DNA of 64,000 bases, from positions 15,657,934 through 15,721,933 of the forward strand of contig NC_045138.2 of assembly GCF_008831285.2 (NCBI RefSeq). Reading direction: 5' to 3'. Source of the DNA: Nymphaea colorata. Lineage: Eukaryota; Streptophyta; Magnoliopsida; Nymphaeales; Nymphaeaceae. Below the pieces are notes generated by a model. The model had not been told where the DNA came from. It did no database searches and saw only the letters and a program-made list of their open reading frames with translations. Below are positions 58,327 through 64,000 of the stretch, in pieces (within the stretch, counting starts at the first letter, position 1; each line of letters opens with the position of its first letter). The position numbers and the translations under genes are program-made.

Positions 58327-59058
58327 ATGGCGTCCCCAGCAGAAGCAAGGGAGGATAGGGAGGAGGAAGCGCTGGAGCAGTTCTACGAGCGGTGGCTGCT
58401 CAACCAGGAGCGGTTCATGGAGCAACTCCAGTCTTTCACCAACACCAGCGTCCAGGAGAAGGTGGTGCAGCCCCTCGTTGCCATGGTCCTAGACCACCAC
58501 CGTCAGCTCTTTCGTGCAAGGCGGTCGGCGGCGAGACTCAACATCACCGCCGTCCTCTCCCCACCATGGCTCACCCCCTTCGAGAAGTCCATAACGTGGA
58601 TCGGCGGGTGGCGCCCTCGCACGCTGCTCCGGATCGCCGCCACCGCTCTGGCCGCGACCCTTCGGGACGATCAGCGCCGCCGGATGGAGCGGCTGCGGGC
58701 CGAAGCGGTCGAGCAGGAGGATGGGCTGTCGAGGCAGATGCAGAGTTTCCAGGACGCCGTGGTGAACCGCCGGGTGGTGGAGCTCGCCCGGCGGCAGGGG
58801 CAGCTGCGGAACGGCGAGCTGGACCGGGCGAGCGCCTGCCTGGACCTGGTGCTGGAATGGGAGAGCGCCGCGCTGGAGCTGGTCCTGGCCTGGGCGGACA
58901 GCCTTCGGCTCGCGACGCTGAGGAACGTGGTGAAGTTGCTGAGCCCCATCCAGTCGGCGTCGTTCTTGGCCGCCACCGCTCTGTGGCATCTTCAGGTGAG
59001 AAGGTGGGGGAAGCTGCAGCAGCAGAGGAGTGTCCATGGAGGAAGCAGTGCACAATGA
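58327..59058 (+). CDS. DOG1-domain protein (DOG1-like), intronless
   Basis: A single frame of 243 residues, GC-rich. It begins with an acidic stretch and FYERWLLNQERFMEQL (residues 19-34), then LSPPWLTPFEKSITWIGGWR and a long, Arg/Glu/Leu-rich helical region, as in the DOG1 domain shared by DELAY OF GERMINATION 1, its relatives and TGA transcription factors. No bZIP region precedes it, so it is a stand-alone DOG1-like protein. DOG1 controls seed dormancy with PP2C phosphatases and binds haem; whether this relative does so is unknown. The ATG was chosen because the TATA box lies inside the upstream extension of the open frame. Confidence 0.9.
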   Translation: MASPAEAREDREEEALEQFYERWLLNQERFMEQLQSFTNTSVQEKVVQPLVAMVLDHHRQLFRARRSAARLNITAVLSPPWLTPFEKSITWIGGWRPRTLLRIAATALAATLRDDQRRRMERLRAEAVEQEDGLSRQMQSFQDAVVNRRVVELARRQGQLRNGELDRASACLDLVLEWESAALELVLAWADSLRLATLRNVVKLLSPIQSASFLAATALWHLQVRRWGKLQQQRSVHGGSSAQ

Positions 59059-62000
59059 GCTTCTTCCACGCTTCCCCGTACTCTTTTCTGATCCGCACCA
59101 TCAAAGAGGCCCATACAATATAGTTTAGGTGTCTTTCACTCTTTTTCTGAGCACCATCCTCAACCATGTGCTTCCATAGTTTTGGTGTTTGTAGTTACAG
59201 ACTCTGCTCTAGCCATGGCTCTCTTTTCTGTGTTTAATTACTCCCTGTATACATCTCCTATCTTAGTAGTGGTACCTTTCTAGAGCGGACGCTTGTTGTT
59301 TCATAGAAATGATCGTAATACAATTACCCCATGGTTAAATCACCGATGTTTGATGTAATATATATTAAAAAAAACTTCAAGATATGAAACAAGAAAACAA
59401 GTTTCACCCTGAAAGTGTGTCTCTCTGAATATATCCATAGGAGAGATCATGGTGGGAATCATCAATATTTGCATTTCGATTAACAACAGATCGACAACTA
59501 TGACCGATGACCTCTTCCTTTCCAGAGTTGTTTTTTTTGGGGTTGTTTCAGGATATGGTTAGAGGCTCAAATGAAAGCTAGGGTGATGGAACTGAACAGT
59601 TACAGAAAGAGTCGCTGCATGCCTGGCTCTTTGCTTTTTTATTAGAAGCCATTTGAATCATCATGCTTATCTTTATAATTTCTTCGGTATACGTGGTGGT
59701 GCACGGGCGCATGCATGGACGAGGGTGCTCACCTGGCACGCTCAGCAAATGCCAGAAGTCTCCAGGCTGCCTGACAGAAACAAAGTCTGCCGGAACACAG
59801 ACGCGAGCACTGAAAGGGTGAGGTGATCAACGGAAGTGAAGGGTGATCTCTCTCTCTCTCTCTCTCTCTTCTTTCCTAATGTTTACTCAAAACCACCACC
59901 GACAGCCCTCATCTTTACGGCCTCCAGGGTTTTAGCCTGTTTTGCTTCGAGGTTTGGAGGGTTTTAGCTTGTTTTGTTTTGAATTTCGGATGAACTTATG
60001 ATCTATCATTTAACATGGGTATTGGGTTTGTCCATTATTTAGAGCATGACAGCGATTACAAGATTCAATCTTCGAATCTAAATCACCTTACCACTTAGTT
60101 GTAGTTGTGCCTCCTATGAGGTCATTTGCCCAGTAAGAAAACGTTTGATCAGATTCATGTATTGTTTTGTACTCCCCCTTCTTTTCTTGGTTAAATTGTA
60201 GAGGACAAATAATGGTGTACTAATATAGGCGTCAGCTTCATCATAATGGCGGAAGTGAGATCGAGTTATGTGCGTGTGTTTTTTTTTAAGGTAATTAAAA
60301 TACATTTAAACTAGTTTTAGAATCAATAATAGATGAACATCAGGCTTGTGAAGCTTTCGTGCGTCGACTAAAATGCATGCCTTCATTTAAATAAAAAGAA
60401 ACCTTTTTGTAAGGATAGAAAAAGAAGTCGAAAAAATGAAAAGACTTAAAATGATACTTTTCTTCAATAATTACAAAAACGTTCCTTTCTGTCTTTTGGT
60501 GTACGTATGTTGCGTGTACCGAGCGATGCACGCAAGCCAGTCTTTGCATGGGTATTTTAGTCTTTTAACAAGGATTTATTTAATTCTACAAAGAAGGTCT
60601 TTGGTTCCTTAGGAAGAGTATTTTTGTCATTTATGGGCCCTCATTAAGCCTAGGCACCACCGATTTCGGGCCGGTCTGATATTGTATTGGGTCGGCTTGA
60701 TTAAATTTTTATATTTTTATTTAATAATAATATTTATCTTATTATTAAAGTATATTTTATATTCAAAATTTTTTATTTATATTTAAAATAATTATTCTAT
60801 TTATTGTAATCGGGCCGAGCCAAATTGGACCTGGGCTCGGGTTGGCCCAGGCCCCACTGTCATTGCATTTCAATCTAAATCCAAATCGAAATATATGAAC
60901 ATCAAACAAAGCAGACTAATCTAAATCCAAATCCAAATATACAAACAGATATGGTTAAGTCATATACCGACATCGTTAAAAAGCCATGCGCTTGACACTT
61001 GGTAGGCCCCAACCATCAGATATGAAAACAAGGTTGAAAATATTGATATGGGCACCATATTTTGTTTTTTCATCCCATACCTATTACTATGTGTCACTAA
61101 TTTTTTCTTTTAACTTTTCAAATTTGAAAAAAAATTTAAACAGTTCTAAATTGATCTTCAAAAATTTAAAAAAAAAAATGTAAACCTGTATCAATCCTGA
61201 ACAGTAACTTCACCCACTGAGCTTGTGCTTGCTTCAGCATTACCTTACATTTAACCTTTCGTGCTTGACACCATTCCCATTCTCCTATTATCGCCTGCAG
61301 AATTTTGTTAAATGCAAATTGTGATCGGCTTCTTGGTAGTCTTCTTTGATTCATGCTTCTGTACTTGTCTAAATTAATCACGTACCTTTCGTAAGTTAGC
61401 AGTACGCTATGGAACTCTCACTGCGGTACTGCATCAGGGTGGCAGTACACGTCAATGGCTTCTATTGATTGGAGTAATTTTCTTTCTTGCTGATCACTTT
61501 ATGAAGCAGATTTGACGTCATATTCTTCAATTGTTTAATTCCATGATGTATACACTACAACAAGATGATGACAACTGCTGTTCATTTAATGGAAAAAAAA
61601 AAGTTGTGCAGGATTCAAGTTTAAGCTTTCAGCAGCAGAGTTGGCAGGCATTGCATAATGTGGTAATAATCCATCTATGAAAACCTTGCTACTTGGAAAA
61701 ATATGTGGATTGAAAATTTTGTCTTTGTTGCCTCAAAGTAGTGGGTTGTTAACCTTATGTTCATCTGAAAAATTTTATTTGTTTCTCTACCTGATTGCAG
61801 AAAAATTGCATGTTTAATCATCAAGAGAACAATAAAACCTTTTTAGTCTACAATTAATTCCTACATACATTTTTAAGTGTGTTCACAAAATCTCGTGAGA
61901 CACCACCCCTAGGAGGTATAGTCATGAAATGTTCTTATATTAATCACATCACACTCTAATTACATTTCTACGAGTGATGAAATTTTAGTGGAGAAACAAA

Positions 62001-62763
62001 AATTTGAGACTCGATCTTGTGTTTGATTTGATCGACTGATCTATTTTTAGACAAAGCATCTTGAGTCACTCCATCCACTCATTCAATTACACTCTAAGAT
62101 ACCTCGCGAAATATGGAAACGTATGAAAAAAGGAGAAGTAACCAAAAGTTTCATATTGAGTAACAAGAACAAAAACATTCATATGTACAATTAGGTTCCA
62201 CCAAAGCCTATAAACATATACAAGTTAAATATGGAACATACAACTCGCTTACTGAAAAAACAAGTTGGCAGATGCGATCTACAGCTTGGTGTAAAAATCT
62301 GGTTTTTTTCAGACATGTAAGATTAGTTCTCCATCCACGGCTTAATCCCGAACATGCTGCTATATGGGGATTACATATTTACCACCAGCCAATTTGAATG
62401 TCATGATCCATCATGGTGTTGTTGCATTTAGAATTGGTTTTGGTTGCCCTGTAATTGCCTTTTTAATTGCTGTGCTTACCTGTTGATCGTTTGGCACTCA
62501 ACCTGGATGAAGTATGTCGCTGCAACAAGTTGATTTCTTGGAACCATAATCAAGAAACAATATTTCAATGCCCACGCAATCTTGCTGATGCCAATAATAT
62601 AATTTTAACTCGTGAGAGAGAGAGAAAGAGACAGAGACACAGAGAGGTGGCGTGTAGTTGCCTAGTTGGCCCTTTTTTATATCAAATAGTTGTACAGAAG
62701 GGTTAAAAAATCGTACTGACTTGGCTAGAAAAAAATTGTATTATATGGGCATGATCACTGCCT
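59059..62763. other. Long AT-rich intergenic region
   Basis: Contains a CT microsatellite (about 59849-59869), a GC-armed AT-rich repeat (listed separately), the words ctaaatccaaatc repeated at about 60875 and 60922, and a GA run near 62615. No conserved coding frame or RNA gene was recognised. Confidence 0.5.
60668..60856. repeat. AT-rich core with GC-rich arms, dispersed-type repeat
   Basis: A core almost free of G and C is flanked by gggccggtctgat/gggtcggcttga on the left and cgggccgagcc/gggctcgggttggcccag on the right. Parts of the two arms are roughly inverted. Such gggcc-rich arms are frequent in plant repeats. The family is not assigned. Confidence 0.35.
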
Positions 62764-62770
62764 TATATAA
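62764..62770 (+). promoter_or_regulatory. TATA box of the subtilase gene
   Basis: TATATAA lies 37 bases before the first ATG (62801), so transcription would start very close to that ATG. Confidence 0.55.
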
Positions 62771-62800
62771 CTCCTTTCTTTCTCTTGTCTTCTCCCACAA

Positions 62801-64000
62801 ATGCCCACCACCATGAGAATACCAATGGCTAGCCTTGCTTTCTTTATGGTCATGGAAACTTTGCTGGTTTCTGTGGTCCATTCTGTATCAATATCATCCG
62901 GAACAGATGCGTACATCGTTCACATGGATGCTGCGGCCATGCCCAAGGTCTTCACAGGAACTCATCATTGGCACGAAGCCATTCTTGCTTCGGAAAGCTT
63001 GGTAGAGCCTCAGATGGCCTCCGCCGGATCTAGGCTTCTCTACTCTTACAATCAAGTAGTGAACGGCTTCAGTGCATCTCTTTCTAAAGCTCAACTGGAA
63101 CAGATAAGGAAGTCCCCTGGTTTTCTATCAGCTTACCAAGATAAGGTGCTCACCATTGACACCACACACACATTTGAATTCCTTGGCCTGAATGCAGAAT
63201 CGGGCATGTGGCCGAATTCTGACTACGGTGAAGGTATCATAATTGGAGTTATAGACACTGGTATCTGGCCAGAGAGCAGGAGCTTTGGTGATGATGGCAT
63301 GAGCGATGTACCAACAAGGTGGAAGGGTGAATGCCAGGACAATCCTGACTTTTCTGCTTCAATGTGTAACAGGAAGCTGATCGGTGCCCGGTTCTTCAAC
63401 AGAGGCCTGCTAGCTCAATATCCTAGCCTCTCTGATACAATTATAAATTCAACCAGAGATTATGATGGACATGGGACTCACACTTCATCAATTGCAGCAG
63501 GAAATTGTGTAATGAATGCTTCTTACTTTGGATACGCGAGCGGTAGGGCATGTGGAGTAGCCCCTCGTGCTAGATTGGCAGCCTACAAGGTCTTCTGGGA
63601 TGGCATAGGCTTCTCCTCGGATCTGCTTGCAGCATTCGATCAAGCAATTTCTGATGGAGTTGACATAATTTCTGTATCTATGAGCCTTCGATCTGCTTCC
63701 CTCTATGAAGACCCAATTGCTATAGCATCCTTTACAGCAATGGAGAAAGGTATATTTGTCTCAGCCTCTGCTGGAAATCAGGGACCTATGTCAAAATCAG
63801 TTAGAAATGTAGCACCTTGGCTACTAACAGTAGGAGCGACCAACATTGACAGGAAATTTTTGGCAACTGCAATTCTAGGCAATGGAGTTGAGGTTTTAGC
63901 GGAGTCTCTATATTTTGGAAATGCATCTCTCAACTCATTGCCACTGCATCATTCCAGTGACTCTGAGGCCTGCAACAGTGTTGAAGTGCTCAACAACATA
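62801..64000 (+). CDS. Subtilisin-like serine protease (SBT family), 5' part
   Basis: An uninterrupted frame of 400 codons that runs off the right edge. It begins with a signal peptide (MASLAFFMVMETLLVSVVHS), then the I9 propeptide inhibitor (YIVHMDAAAMPKVF, LLYSYNQVVNGFSASLS). The S8 catalytic domain follows with Asp152 in GVIDTGIWPES, His224 in DYDGHGTHTSSIAAG, and the oxyanion Asn326 in SASAGNQGP. The catalytic Ser and any fibronectin-like end lie outside the window. Plant subtilases are secreted to the apoplast and act in development and defence. The coding part seen has no intron, as in many SBT1-type genes. In-frame ATGs at 62801, 62813 and 62825 are all possible; the TATA position makes the first almost leaderless. 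Confidence 0.94.
   Translation, partial: MPTTMRIPMASLAFFMVMETLLVSVVHSVSISSGTDAYIVHMDAAAMPKVFTGTHHWHEAILASESLVEPQMASAGSRLLYSYNQVVNGFSASLSKAQLEQIRKSPGFLSAYQDKVLTIDTTHTFEFLGLNAESGMWPNSDYGEGIIIGVIDTGIWPESRSFGDDGMSDVPTRWKGECQDNPDFSASMCNRKLIGARFFNRGLLAQYPSLSDTIINSTRDYDGHGTHTSSIAAGNCVMNASYFGYASGRACGVAPRARLAAYKVFWDGIGFSSDLLAAFDQAISDGVDIISVSMSLRSASLYEDPIAIASFTAMEKGIFVSASAGNQGPMSKSVRNVAPWLLTVGATNIDRKFLATAILGNGVEVLAESLYFGNASLNSLPLHHSSDSEACNSVEVLNNI

Noticed and set aside
58489-59167. Long minus-strand and alternative plus-strand frames over the DOG1-domain gene
   Set aside because: Proline/Arg-rich low-complexity translations, typical shadows of a GC-rich gene. The plus frame with FYERWLLNQ and PPWLTPFEKS is the real one.

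Overview
The window is nuclear DNA of a flowering plant. It carries spliced plant genes with GT-AG introns: a nuclear-encoded chloroplast NDH subunit (NdhL), ORANGE, sorting nexin 1, a DYW-class PPR protein, a DOG1-domain protein, an S40 protein, a LEA_2 protein and a plant subtilase. Flanks are AT-rich and full of (GA)n/(CT)n tracts. Several short or intronless genes (S40, LEA_2, the two acyltransferase-like genes, DOG1) have very GC-rich 5' coding parts, while others (BTB, ABHD11, SNX1) do not. That mixture suggests a monocot, magnoliid or early-diverging angiosperm more than a core eudicot, but the species cannot be fixed from sequence alone.

Layout. 0-6 kb: first exon of a small secreted Ole e 1-like protein (minus), then a plus-strand non-coding unit with a TATA box and telo-box holding a tandemly duplicated set of C/D box snoRNA-like genes (four copies, one decayed). 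7-8 kb: S40 senescence-regulator gene (minus). 9-12 kb: NdhL, five exons (minus). 13-19 kb: SNX1, eleven exons (minus), head-to-head with ORANGE, eight exons (plus, 19.4-24.9 kb). 26 kb: tRNA-Leu(UAG), followed by an ABHD11-like hydrolase of five exons (to 30.9 kb). 33-39 kb: two ribosomal-protein genes in divergent orientation, eL42 (minus) and ubiquitin-eL40 (plus). 44-45 kb: BTB/POZ protein. 46.7-49.5 kb: DYW PPR (minus) head-to-head with LEA_2 (plus). 50.9-57.6 kb: two tandem paralogous condensation/acyltransferase-like genes with the same three-exon structure; the second seems to have lost its expected start frame by one base. 58.3 kb: DOG1-domain gene. 62.8 kb to the end: 5' part of a subtilisin-like protease that runs off the window.

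There is no operon-like system. The genes are ordinary eukaryotic units, linked only by divergent promoters (SNX1/ORANGE, PPR/LEA_2, and more loosely eL42/UBQ-L40) and by tandem duplication (snoRNAs, acyltransferases). The least ordinary parts are the snoRNA cluster with 25S rRNA complementarity, the paralogue pair with an altered HHxxxDG motif, and several exon-intron oddities: an ATG-only exon, a 12-base exon with a GC-AG intron in the same gene, and a NAGNAG acceptor. Exon coordinates were read by hand from frame, splice dinucleotides and remembered family sequences; none was tested against transcripts.
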